Positions 16,106 through 23,034 of a DNA stretch of 25,819 nt are shown one piece after another. Every line of letters begins with the position of its first letter. Position 1 is the first letter of the stretch. A program made the translations under genes and the position numbers. Origin of the DNA: Collinsella sp. AF02-46-1 (GTDB taxonomy: Bacteria; Actinomycetota; Coriobacteriia; Coriobacteriales; Coriobacteriaceae). The notes beneath the pieces were generated by a model that worked only from the letters and a program-made list of their open reading frames with translations, ran no database searches and was not told the origin of the DNA. The DNA is taken from positions 1 to 25,819 of the forward strand of contig NZ_QSBV01000024.1 of assembly GCF_003465825.1 (NCBI RefSeq), read 5' to 3'.

Positions 16106-17043
16106 TGGTTTCTCCCGGGGCAGGTCTTTCCGCCGTTGCGATCGTCGGTCCGACGGCGGTTGGTAAGAGTGATGTTGCCGACCGTTTGGCAGCTCGTCTT
16201 TCGTCCGAAGTGCTGTCGTGCGATGCGATGCAAATCTATCGCGGCATGGACATCGGTACCGCAAAGATGGTGCCCGATGAGTGCACGGCGCCGCTGCGTC
16301 TCGTCGACATTGTAGAGCCGGGTGTGGCATATTCTGCTGCGCTTTATCAGGCCGACGCTCGCGCGCATGTTGAACGTCTCCTTGGTTCGGGTTGCCTGCC
16401 GGTTTTTTGCGGAGGTACGGGGCTGTATCTCAAGGCCGCCCTCGATGAGATGGACTTTCCCTCGGGTGAACTTGAGGACGATCGTCGTGCGGGCTATCAG
16501 GAGCTTGCCGAGCGTATTGGCGAGGAAGAACTGCATGCCTTGCTTGCCGAGCGCGATCCAGAATCGGCTGCTGTTATTCATCCCCATAACGTGCGCCGTG
16601 TGATTCGTGCGCTCGAGATGCATGATGATGGCGTCTCCTATGCGCAGCAAAAGTCGCAGTTTAGTGTTCCGCACGAGCATTATCATGCCCTATGGTTTGG
16701 TCTGACGCGTAATCGCGAGGTGCTCTACGAGCGCATTAACCAGCGCGTCGATCTGATGTTTGAGCAGGGTCTTGTCGATGAGGTCCGCGGTCTTATGGGC
16801 CAGGGGCTGGGAGATGCCCTGACGTCGATGCAGGCAATTGGCTATAAAGAGATCATTGATGCTTTCAATGGCGTGATGAGCATGGATGAGGCTCGCGAAC
16901 TCATTAAGATGCGTTCGCGTCGTTATGCCAAGCGTCAGCTTTCGTGGTTTAAGCGCGATGACCGTATCGTGTGGTTTGATATGGATGAATGTACGATCGA
17001 TGAGGTCGTTGAGGATATCCTGCATCGTATTGAGGCTGCCTAA
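16105..17043 (+). CDS. miaA: tRNA dimethylallyltransferase MiaA
   Basis: A 312-residue enzyme that transfers a dimethylallyl group to A37 of tRNAs reading UNN codons, making the substrate for MiaB encoded just upstream. The P-loop is GPTAVGKS at 15-22. The substrate block CDAMQIYRGMDIGTAK has D40, Q43 and R46, and the FCGGTGLYLKA, HPHNVRRVIRALE and ARELIKMRSRRYAKRQLSWF segments are all typical. Family proteins usually read DSMQ; here it is DAMQ. It starts within the TAATG overlap with miaB, and its own TAA overlaps the hflX ATG, so the three genes are translationally chained. Confidence 0.96.
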   Translation: MVSPGAGLSAVAIVGPTAVGKSDVADRLAARLSSEVLSCDAMQIYRGMDIGTAKMVPDECTAPLRLVDIVEPGVAYSAALYQADARAHVERLLGSGCLPVFCGGTGLYLKAALDEMDFPSGELEDDRRAGYQELAERIGEEELHALLAERDPESAAVIHPHNVRRVIRALEMHDDGVSYAQQKSQFSVPHEHYHALWFGLTRNREVLYERINQRVDLMFEQGLVDEVRGLMGQGLGDALTSMQAIGYKEIIDAFNGVMSMDEARELIKMRSRRYAKRQLSWFKRDDRIVWFDMDECTIDEVVEDILHRIEAA

Positions 17044-18332
17044 TGGCCCGTTTCCCCCTTGTTCCCACGGCACCCGAGCCCGAGCGTGCCATTTTAGTTG
17101 GTGTTGAGTGGCGCGACAATGCATGGCCGCTCGATCGCTCGCTTGATGAGCTGGAGCGTCTTGCCCACACAGCTGGTGCTCAGTGCGTGGCACGCTTGTC
17201 GCAGCGTTTGGTAAAGCCGTATCCTAAATCGTTTATCGGTTCCGGCAAGGTAGAAGAGCTGTGCGGCCTGGTGCATCGCATGGATGCCGATGTCGTTATT
17301 TTTGACGACGACCTGACGCCCTCGCAGCAATCCTATTTGGAGAAAGCTGTGGGCGAGCCGGTAAAGATTATCGATCGTACAGCACTGATCCTGGATATCT
17401 TTGGCCTGCATGCTCAGACGCGTGAGGGACGCCTGCAGGTACAGCTGGCACAGCTTCAATATTTGTTGCCTCGCCTGCGTGGCATGTGGAGCCATCTCGC
17501 CAAGGAGCAGACGCGCGGCGGCATCGGCTCACGTTTTGGTCAGGGCGAAAGTCAGCTCGAGGTCGACCGTCGCCTTATTCGTAATAAGATCGCTGCGCTT
17601 CGTCGTGAGCTCAAGCAGGTTGAACAGCGTCGCGATGTTCAATCCAAGAGTCGCATTGAGTCACCGGCGTTTCGCGTCGCGTTGGCCGGTTATACCAATG
17701 CCGGTAAATCGACGTTGCTCAATCGTCTGACCGGCTCTACGGTACTTTCGCAGGACAAGCTGTTTGCTACGCTCGACCCGACGACGCGTTCGTATCGTCT
17801 GCCCGGCGGTCGCGGCATGACGATTACCGATACCGTCGGCTTTATTCAAAAGCTGCCGCATGGTCTGGTCGATGCCTTTAAATCGACGCTGTCCGAGGTT
17901 TTGGGTGCCGATCTAATTCTCAAAGTCGTAGATGCGTCTGACGAGGACTATGAGCGGCAGCTGGAGGCTGTCGACCGCGTGCTTGATGAGATCGGCGCCG
18001 GAGAGCGTTTAACGCTGACCGTATTCAATAAAATCGATCTTCTCGATAGCGTCGATCGATTGAGTTTCCGTCGTCGCTATCCGGAGGCCGTTCTGTTCTC
18101 GGCCCAAACGGGCGAGGGGCTCGACGATCTCGTCGACCGGATTGCTCGCGAGGCAGCTGCCACCGATGTGTTGCTCTCCGCTGATATCCCGTATCGCGAG
18201 GGCGCTCTCATCACGCTGGTGCATGAGCAGGGAACCCTTCTGCATGAGGAATATCTCGAGGACGGCGTTCGCATTGTGGCGAAGTTGCCGGCTCGTATTG
18301 CACCGCGGCTCGAGCGCTATCGTACGGAATAA
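17043..18332 (+). CDS. hflX: GTPase HflX
   Basis: A 429-residue ribosome-associated GTPase; in other bacteria HflX splits stalled 70S ribosomes under stress. The N-terminal HflX domain includes FIGSGKVEEL and VVIFDDDLTPSQQ. The glycine-rich linker region carries RGGIGSRFGQGESQLEVDRR, followed by a helical segment. The G domain has G1 GYTNAGKS at 216-223, G3 DTVGF at 263-267 and G4 NKID from 329. A short C-terminal domain ends the protein. It overlaps miaA by one base. Its last 16 bp overlap the 3' end of the convergent acyltransferase gene, so no separate intergenic terminator exists for either. Confidence 0.96.
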   Translation: MARFPLVPTAPEPERAILVGVEWRDNAWPLDRSLDELERLAHTAGAQCVARLSQRLVKPYPKSFIGSGKVEELCGLVHRMDADVVIFDDDLTPSQQSYLEKAVGEPVKIIDRTALILDIFGLHAQTREGRLQVQLAQLQYLLPRLRGMWSHLAKEQTRGGIGSRFGQGESQLEVDRRLIRNKIAALRRELKQVEQRRDVQSKSRIESPAFRVALAGYTNAGKSTLLNRLTGSTVLSQDKLFATLDPTTRSYRLPGGRGMTITDTVGFIQKLPHGLVDAFKSTLSEVLGADLILKVVDASDEDYERQLEAVDRVLDEIGAGERLTLTVFNKIDLLDSVDRLSFRRRYPEAVLFSAQTGEGLDDLVDRIAREAAATDVLLSADIPYREGALITLVHEQGTLLHEEYLEDGVRIVAKLPARIAPRLERYRTE

Positions 18333-19021
18333 ACGATTTCTAGCACGCCTAGAATGACTGGCTGATGGAGCAGGTAGAACGGTAAGGCATGCCGACCCAG
18401 GACTGCGAGCGCCGGGATAGGATTGGCGTATGCCCATGCTGGCGCTTCGAGACTTGATGCTTGTGCTGCCTGGGCAGCAAAAAAGCCGGTAAGGTACATA
18501 AAGACAAACGGTATGAGCGGATAGTAATCTCCCGAAACAAAACCCGGGCCCGGGAATCCAAGCCATGCCAGGTAGGGGAGTGGGTAGACCGCCTTTGGAA
18601 TGCCCCAGGTTAGGGCAAAAAGAACAAGGCACGCTGCGATGCCCCATGAGCCCGGTAATTTTTGGAGTAACGGACGGGTGAACGCAACCACCGCGGTGCA
18701 CACCGCCATGCAATAAATGATGCCAAAGTTCACTGAATCGTCGACCGATACGAGCGTTGTTGCGATCCAGACGACCAAAGCTGCGGCAGCGTACTTAGCC
18801 GCTCGTTTGGCATTGTTGCGTGAGAGCGTGCACATCCAACCCGCGATAAACAAAAATACCCAGCTGATGCTGGCTCGCCAGACGTCTTGAAAGACAGTCT
18901 GGGTAAACCAAGGCATATCCCAGCCGTACAGGTAGGCGAGATCATAGCAAGCGTGAAAACCTGCCATAGAAATCATCGTAAACCCGCGGACGGTATCAAA
19001 GATGGTTATGCGTTTTTGCAT
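18317..19021 (-). CDS. DUF1624/HGSNAT-like membrane acyltransferase family protein
   Basis: A 234-residue polytopic membrane protein with about seven hydrophobic segments. The N-terminal FDTVRGFTMISMAGFHACYD resembles the DUF1624 (heparan-alpha-glucosaminide N-acetyltransferase catalytic domain) family, where a His in the first segment is conserved; here H is near residue 23. The LGRHALPFYLLHQPVI segment near the C-terminus is also typical. The substrate is unknown; family members are thought to acylate sugars or envelope components. Its ATG overlaps the lexA stop by one base (TAATG on the minus strand), so it should be expressed from the lexA promoter. Its 3' end overlaps hflX by 16 bp. Confidence 0.82.
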   Translation of the reverse strand: MQKRITIFDTVRGFTMISMAGFHACYDLAYLYGWDMPWFTQTVFQDVWRASISWVFLFIAGWMCTLSRNNAKRAAKYAAAALVVWIATTLVSVDDSVNFGIIYCMAVCTAVVAFTRPLLQKLPGSWGIAACLVLFALTWGIPKAVYPLPYLAWLGFPGPGFVSGDYYPLIPFVFMYLTGFFAAQAAQASSLEAPAWAYANPIPALAVLGRHALPFYLLHQPVILGVLEIVYSVR

Positions 19022-19665
19022 TACGAGAACCGGCGCATCAAGCCGACGACTTTGCCCAGGATAACGGGATTCGTTGCATAGATAGGTTCCATAGTGTCGT
19101 TCTCGGGCTGCAAGCGCACACGCCCCTGCTCCTTGTAGAACGTCTTGACGGTCGCCGAACCATCAATCATGGCCACGACAATTTCGCCATTCATGGCACT
19201 CTTTTGTTCACGGACGATGATGTAATCGCCATTGAAGATGCCGACATTGATCATTGAGCTCCCATGCACCTCAAGGATAAAGGAACCCTGATCAGTGGCG
19301 ATTTCGGTCGGGATAGTAAACGTGTCTTCGATATTCTGCTCTGCCAGAATGGGAATCCCAGCCGCGACGCGACCAACGAGCGGTAGCGAGACCGTTCCGC
19401 GAGGTGCGGTGGGCTCGTCAGATTTGGAAATTGAGACAGAGGAACCATCCTCGTTAAAGAGTTCCAGGGCGCGCGGTTTGGTGGCATCGCGCTTGAGTAG
19501 CCCGCGCGCCTCCAGGGCAGAGAGATGGGCGTGCACGGTGCTGGGGGAGGAAAGGCCCACGGCAGAAGCCATCTCGCGCACGCTGGGCGGATAACCCTTC
19601 TCCTGCTGATATTCCTTGATGAAGTCGTAAATTTGCTGCTGACGCTTGGTAATTTTGCGAGCCAT
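19021..19665 (-). CDS. lexA: LexA repressor
   Basis: A 214-residue SOS repressor with self-cleaving protease activity. The N-terminal winged helix (1-~68) has RQQQIYDFIKEY and PPSVREMASAVGLSSPSTVH. The cleavage site is A102-G103 (GRVAAGIP). The catalytic dyad is S137 (HGSSM) and K174 (TVKTF), with all the family blocks intact. I chose the ATG at 19665 because AGAGGA lies 7 nt before it; the longer frame to 19770 adds residues from the operator region. Three LexA-box-like palindromes lie upstream, so autorepression is expected. The neighbours match the actinobacterial lexA / LysM divS-chiZ / nrdR arrangement. Confidence 0.97.
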   Translation of the reverse strand: MARKITKRQQQIYDFIKEYQQEKGYPPSVREMASAVGLSSPSTVHAHLSALEARGLLKRDATKPRALELFNEDGSSVSISKSDEPTAPRGTVSLPLVGRVAAGIPILAEQNIEDTFTIPTEIATDQGSFILEVHGSSMINVGIFNGDYIIVREQKSAMNGEIVVAMIDGSATVKTFYKEQGRVRLQPENDTMEPIYATNPVILGKVVGLMRRFS

Positions 19666-19688
19666 CAGGGCATCCTCTCTACCCATGT

Positions 19689-19702
19689 CAAACAAATGTT
19701 CG
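19689..19702. promoter_or_regulatory. LexA box A (lexA-proximal)
   Basis: CAAACAAATGTTCG matches CGAAC-RNRY-GTTCG with one mismatch. It lies 24 bp upstream of the lexA start and would overlap a weak minus-strand -10, so it probably serves lexA autoregulation. Confidence 0.65.
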
Positions 19703-19710
19703 AATTTTGC

Positions 19711-19738
19711 TTGACAGGAACAACTGTTCGAAGATAAT
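19711..19738 (+). promoter_or_regulatory. Promoter of the LysM gene
   Basis: A perfect -35 TTGACA (19711-19716) is followed by GATAAT (19733-19738) after 16 bp. The start site would be near 19745, about 80 nt before the gene. LexA box B fills the spacer and box C covers the start-site region. Confidence 0.72.
19717..19730. promoter_or_regulatory. LexA box B
   Basis: GGAACAACTGTTCG contains the palindromic core GAAC-N4-GTTC and deviates at the first base and one inner base. It lies exactly between -35 and -10 of the LysM promoter, the same geometry as the recA box. Confidence 0.75.
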
Positions 19739-19744
19739 AATAAC

Positions 19745-19758
19745 CGAACATTCGTTCT
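19745..19758. promoter_or_regulatory. LexA box C
   Basis: CGAACATTCGTTCT has CGAAC-N4-GTTC with only the last base off consensus. It lies at the likely transcription start of the LysM gene. Confidence 0.75.
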
Positions 19759-19828
19759 CGCGCTAGACATTTTTGTCCGCGCGGCTTGATAAAACTGTTC
19801 TCAGCAAAACACGCGAGAGGAGAACATG

Positions 19829-20278
19829 ATGAACGTAACGAATATGGTCCAGGGAAACCTCGCCCTTAAGCTCGAGACGCCTGCAGAACCCACTTTTACG
19901 GTTGTTCAGGGTGGCCGCTCCGGCTTTCAGCCTTTGACCGTAAAGCCTGCGCGCAATCAGCAGGCTGTAGTCGCGCCGGCCCGCGTTGCCCTGAAGGTTC
20001 CGACGATTGTCGCCGTCGCCGTTGCGCTTACGCTCTTCTTTGTCCTCGCTATGTCGGTCTTTAGCGCTCGTCACGCCGCGTATGCCGAGTCCGTTTCCAA
20101 CATTACCTACGAGACCATTCGCGTTCAGCCTGGCGATTCTCTTTGGTCGCTTGCCGAAGAATATCCAATCGAAGGCCTTTCCACGCAAGAGACTTCCGAC
20201 ATGATCCGTAGCGTCAATCATCTGGAGCATGGTTCGCTCGCCGCCGGTGCGCATCTTAAGGTTCCTGCTCGTTCGTAA
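19829..20278 (+). CDS. LysM-domain membrane protein, probable SOS cell-division suppressor (YneA/DivS/ChiZ-like)
   Basis: A 149-residue protein with a ~55-residue cytoplasmic N-terminus, one transmembrane helix (~57-77), an AYA-E site that could be a signal peptidase cleavage point, and one C-terminal LysM domain (~95-148, IRVQPGDSLWSLAEEYPI ... LKVPA). This is the layout of Bacillus YneA and matches the divergent lexA neighbours in Corynebacterium (DivS) and Mycobacterium (Rv2719c), which stop division during SOS. GAGAGGAG (19815-19822) is 6 nt before ATG 19829 and 3 nt before ATG 19826; I prefer 19829. LexA boxes in its promoter support SOS control. Division inhibition is inferred from family and context; no hydrolase domain is visible. 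Confidence 0.82.
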   Translation: MNVTNMVQGNLALKLETPAEPTFTVVQGGRSGFQPLTVKPARNQQAVVAPARVALKVPTIVAVAVALTLFFVLAMSVFSARHAAYAESVSNITYETIRVQPGDSLWSLAEEYPIEGLSTQETSDMIRSVNHLEHGSLAAGAHLKVPARS

Positions 20279-20291
20279 TCATTATCGCGCT

Positions 20292-20335
20292 GCGCATGGT
20301 ACCCTTGTTATCGTTTAAGAGGAGGTACCATGCGC
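20292..20335 (+). promoter_or_regulatory. Perfect 12-bp inverted repeat enclosing the nrdR ribosome site and start codon
   Basis: GCGCATGGTACC (20292-20303) and GGTACCATGCGC (20324-20335) are exact reverse complements separated by 20 nt. The right arm contains the nrdR ATG (20330-20332) and the end of the ribosome binding site; the rest of that site is in the loop. In RNA it could hide the start codon; in DNA it could be an operator. Confidence 0.7.
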
Positions 20336-20773
20336 TGTCCCAAATGCGGCAAGGCACATACCCGCGTCGTTGATTCCCGTATGCAGGAGTCAAATAACAC
20401 CATTAAGCGCCGTCGCGAATGTTGCTCGTGTAACTACCGCTTTACAACGTTTGAGCGATGCGAGGACCCTATCGAGGTCATTAAGTCAGATGGAACTAAG
20501 CAGCGGTTCGATCGCAATAAGCTTCTTGTCGGCTTGATGCGCGCCACCATCAAGCGCGATATCGACACTAAGAAGCTCAATGAGATTATCGATGACATCG
20601 AGGTCGAGCTTCGCTCTCGCACGCTGACGGCCGTCACGTCCCATGAGTTGGGTGACATGGTGCTCAAGCGCTTGGCCAAGATCGACAAGGTTGCGTACAT
20701 CCGTTTTGCCTCGGTCTACCGCGATTTCAAAGACGTCGATGAATTTCTGCAAGAGCTCGACAAGCTAAGGTGA
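20330..20773 (+). CDS. nrdR: Transcriptional repressor NrdR
   Basis: A 147-residue regulator of ribonucleotide reductase genes that senses ATP/dATP. The N-terminal zinc ribbon has C3/C6 (CPKCG) and C31/C34 (CCSC), followed by NYRFTTFER. The ATP-cone begins near [16 protein letters not shown] (~50-65) and fills most of the rest. GGAGG (20321-20325) sits 4 nt before ATG and the region is enclosed in a long inverted repeat. It is 51 nt after the LysM gene and 4 nt before dut, so SOS-driven read-through into nrdR-dut is possible. The lexA-LysM-nrdR neighbourhood is shared with other Actinobacteria. Confidence 0.97.
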   Translation: MRCPKCGKAHTRVVDSRMQESNNTIKRRRECCSCNYRFTTFERCEDPIEVIKSDGTKQRFDRNKLLVGLMRATIKRDIDTKKLNEIIDDIEVELRSRTLTAVTSHELGDMVLKRLAKIDKVAYIRFASVYRDFKDVDEFLQELDKLR

Positions 20774-20777
20774 TTCC

Positions 20778-21221
20778 ATGTCCAACATTACCGTCAACAT
20801 AAAGCGTCTCGACCCCACCCTCGAGCTTCCCAAATACGCCCATCCCACCGATGCCGGCTTGGATCTACGCTCCAACGAAGACTGCGTCCTGAAGCCCTTC
20901 GAACGCCGTCTGGTCTCTACGGGGCTGGCCATCGCCCTGCCCGATGGCTACGCCGGCTTCGTCCAGCCCCGCAGCGGCTTGGCCATCAAGCAGGGCCTGT
21001 CTATAGTCAATACGCCGGGCCTCATCGACGCCCACTACCGAGGAGAACTCAAGGTTATCCTCATCAACCTGGATCCCTCCAATAACATTCAAATCAATAA
21101 AGGCGACCGCATAGCCCAACTCGTCATCCAAGAAGTCCCCACGGTCAATCTCATAGAAGTAGAAGAACTAGACGAAACCGACCGAGGCAAAGGAGGCTTC
21201 GGCTCCAGCGGCATCGCCTAG
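20778..21221 (+). CDS. dut: Deoxyuridine 5'-triphosphate nucleotidohydrolase (dUTPase)
   Basis: A 147-residue trimeric-type dUTPase that converts dUTP to dUMP, keeping uracil out of DNA and feeding dTMP synthesis. The five family motifs are present: [18 protein letters not shown], the [14 protein letters not shown] segment, GDRIAQLVI and [14 protein letters not shown] at 20767-20770 is 7 nt before ATG, and the nrdR stop is 4 nt upstream. Codon use differs sharply from the neighbours: about eight GAA to one GAG for Glu, four ATA, two CTA and two CGA codons. This suggests separate acquisition or different translational selection. A palindromic 3' element starts 15 nt after the stop. Confidence 0.95.
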   Translation: MSNITVNIKRLDPTLELPKYAHPTDAGLDLRSNEDCVLKPFERRLVSTGLAIALPDGYAGFVQPRSGLAIKQGLSIVNTPGLIDAHYRGELKVILINLDPSNNIQINKGDRIAQLVIQEVPTVNLIEVEELDETDRGKGGFGSSGIA

Positions 21222-21236
21222 GGCGCCCGTATCCCT

Positions 21237-21339
21237 CCCGCCCGGGGCTTACCTATATCATTCCATGCTCAAACATTCTCGCGTCGCTTCGCTCGCTGCG
21301 AAACTGCGCGTGGAACGATATAGGTAAGCCCCGGGCGGG
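21237..21339 (+). repeat. Palindromic 3' element, copy 1 (after dut)
   Basis: A 23-bp perfect outer stem (21237-21259 with 21317-21339) is followed inward by an A-C mismatch (21260/21316) and a 5-bp stem TTCCA/TGGAA (21261-21265 with 21311-21315). The loop is 45 nt (21266-21310). It begins with TGCTCAAACATTCTCGC and ends with GCTGCGAAACTGCGCG, with 12 variable bases between. The element starts 15 nt after the dut stop codon and has the same sense as dut. No protein is encoded. It could be a 3'-UTR structure, a terminator or a REP-like mobile palindrome. Confidence 0.85.
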
Positions 21340-21372
21340 CGGCTACTCGCTTGAAACAATATTTACTTTTCT

Positions 21373-21432
21373 AGTAAGTCGATGCGATGAAGGGACGCCT
21401 CCTTTGTCGCATCGACTTACTGTATTTATATT
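21373..21432 (+). terminator. Long hairpin between the two palindromic elements, possible bidirectional terminator
   Basis: A 15-bp perfect stem (21373-21387 with 21407-21421) extends inward through G-U wobbles and AAGG/CCTT to a 5-nt loop (21395-21399), about 22 paired positions in all. T-rich sequence follows on + (TTTATATTTT), and the complement of the left flank is also AT-rich. It shares no sequence with the loop family on either side. It may terminate the dut transcript. Confidence 0.55.
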
Positions 21433-21436
21433 TTCT

Positions 21437-21472
21437 GGTTCCCCTTTGCAGATTCTACTGGTGGGGAATCTG
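21437..21472 (+). other. Two mutually exclusive small hairpins
   Basis: GGTTCCCC (21437-21444) can pair with GGGGAATC (21463-21470, one wobble), while CAGATTC (21449-21455) can pair with GAATCTG (21466-21472). The two cannot form together. No gene is attached, so this may be chance. Confidence 0.25.
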
Positions 21473-21497
21473 GTATAGCCGCTGGTACGTTAACGCA

Positions 21498-21601
21498 GCT
21501 TACCTGCGGGAGGCCCCTATATATCGTCCCGCGCGCAGTTTCGCAGCGAAGCGAGAATGTTTGAGCACGGGATGATATATAGGGGCCTCCCGCAGGCAAG
21601 C
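21498..21601 (-). repeat. Palindromic 3' element, copy 2 (after the glycosyltransferase gene)
   Basis: A 28-bp outer stem with one mismatch (21498-21525 with 21574-21601) is followed inward by an A-C mismatch on the minus strand (21573/21526) and a 5-bp stem TCCCG/CGGGA. The loop is 36 nt (21532-21567). Read on minus, the loop starts with the same 17 bases and ends with the same 16 bases as copy 1, with 3 variable bases between. It begins 13 nt past the glycosyltransferase stop and has that gene's orientation. Confidence 0.85.
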
Positions 21602-21614
21602 GGAAATTAAGACG

Positions 21615-22916
21615 CTAGCGGATGTGCGCGGGTTTTCCGCCCCAGTAGAAGCGGCAGAAGGCTCGTTTGCGCTTTTGGGGTTTGCCTACGAGCTCCATGG
21701 TTGCGATGGCTATTTCTTCGGCTGCGTGGGGGCGGCGTAGTACTTCGCCGTTGATGAGCAGTGCCTTGAGCGACTCAGGATGATCGTGGAGATGTCGCAA
21801 CGTCACGATGAGCTCTCGTGCGGTGGTGACATGCATGCTGGCGCCCATGCCGGTGAGCATGGTGGTGTTGGCCTTTTCCTGGCCATAGGACTTGCCCAAC
21901 AGGATCATCGGCAGGTGTGCGCACAGGCATTCGGTGACGGTGAGTCCGCCCGATTTGAGAATTGCCAGGTCGCAGCCGAGCATAAGCGCTGCCATATCAT
22001 CGACATAGTCCAGAACCGTGACGTTTTCGAGCTTCATGGCGTCGAAGAGCGTTTTGAGGCGGGTGGCATATTCGGTGTCTTTGCCCGGCAAAAAGACAAA
22101 GTGCATGTCTTCGAAGCTGCGTAGGAAGGGGAGGGTGCGGTCCATCTCCGCGCGAAAGCGAACGTACGGTTGAGGCAAGCTGGCACCGGCCATTACCAGC
22201 ACGACGGTCTTGTCGGTGGGGAGGTTGAACTTAGCTAGCTCTTCCTCGCGATCGTAATCCGTGTCGAATCCGGTGCGAATAGGAATGCCGGTAATGCGAA
22301 TCTTTGTCTCGAGCACCTTGCGCGGACGCAGCGTTTCGGCCATAAATTCGTTGGCAACACAGAATAAATCGGTGTCCTTGTGGGGCCACCATCCCTCGAC
22401 TTCGTAGTCGGTCGGTACGCAGATGACCGGATAATCGATACCCGTAATTACGCGGGCGCCCACGGCAACATTGGCTGCTGTGATGTGCGTTGCAACCACG
22501 GCTATGGGCCTGCGGCTACGAATATATTCGTTGAAGGCGGGGAACATAATTCGCGACCATGCCGTTCCGCCACCCCAGAGAAGATGTCCCGTAAGCGTAT
22601 ATCGCCAGGTCAGGTCGTAAATGGGGCGCGTGGCTCCCGTAAAAGAAGCCGCGGTCTTATTGCCGTCGAATTTAATACGTCCAAAATCAAGGATATCGAG
22701 CACTTCAATCTCAATATCCTCGGGGATGCCATTGGTGCCGCGGATGAGGTCGAATGCCTGCGCTATCGCATTTGCGGCGGCCTTGTGGCCCGAGCCAACG
22801 GAGGCGTGCACGATGGTCACGAGAGGTTTTTGCTGAGCCAGGAGCGTGGTTTGCTCCGATTGGGGAGTGCTGTGCGTGAGCAGGGGAGCGTCGTCACTCG
22901 TCTGCGCCTGGTCCAT
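21615..22916 (-). CDS. MGDG synthase-like glycosyltransferase (UgtP/MurG-related, GT28 type)
   Basis: A 433-residue soluble glycosyltransferase. The N-terminal MGDG-synthase block TIVHASVGSGHKAAANAIA (~34-52) and the later VICVPTDYEVEGWWPHKDTD segment are typical of the family. The C-terminal nucleotide-sugar half contains VLVMAGASLPQP and DLAILKSGGLTVTECLCAHLPMIL. Such enzymes transfer glucose or galactose to diacylglycerol, making glycolipids and lipoteichoic acid anchors, at the inner face of the membrane; the sugar here cannot be told. The start at 22916 follows GGGGAG with about 6-nt spacing; the longer frame to 22955 adds 13 residues upstream of that site. No transmembrane helix is seen. 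Confidence 0.85.
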   Translation of the reverse strand: MDQAQTSDDAPLLTHSTPQSEQTTLLAQQKPLVTIVHASVGSGHKAAANAIAQAFDLIRGTNGIPEDIEIEVLDILDFGRIKFDGNKTAASFTGATRPIYDLTWRYTLTGHLLWGGGTAWSRIMFPAFNEYIRSRRPIAVVATHITAANVAVGARVITGIDYPVICVPTDYEVEGWWPHKDTDLFCVANEFMAETLRPRKVLETKIRITGIPIRTGFDTDYDREEELAKFNLPTDKTVVLVMAGASLPQPYVRFRAEMDRTLPFLRSFEDMHFVFLPGKDTEYATRLKTLFDAMKLENVTVLDYVDDMAALMLGCDLAILKSGGLTVTECLCAHLPMILLGKSYGQEKANTTMLTGMGASMHVTTARELIVTLRHLHDHPESLKALLINGEVLRRPHAAEEIAIATMELVGKPQKRKRAFCRFYWGGKPAHIR

Positions 22917-22953
22917 CGATAACTCCCCTTCAGCTTTGTAATACGGATTTATC

Positions 22954-22959
22954 ATTGTA
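22954..22959 (-). promoter_or_regulatory. Possible -10 element for the glycosyltransferase gene
   Basis: On the minus strand this reads TACAAT, about 38 nt before the start codon. No clear -35 accompanies it. The 118-bp divergent gap to trxB (22917-23034) contains the ribosome sites of both genes and presumably both promoters. Confidence 0.35.
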
Positions 22960-23034
22960 GTGCATGAGTGTCACGTTCACGTAAATTTGGGTACGAGCGC
23001 AAAGAACGACAACGTTTCGACGAAAGGACGCTTC

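Noticed and set aside
21387..21575. A 62-codon open frame in the repeat region
   Set aside because: It runs through two hairpins and part of a palindromic element; no ribosome site or family resemblance.
21237..21601. CRISPR array or insertion-sequence ends
   Set aside because: There are only two related copies, inverted to each other, with no spacers at regular distance, no cas genes, no transposase frame and no target-site duplication visible.
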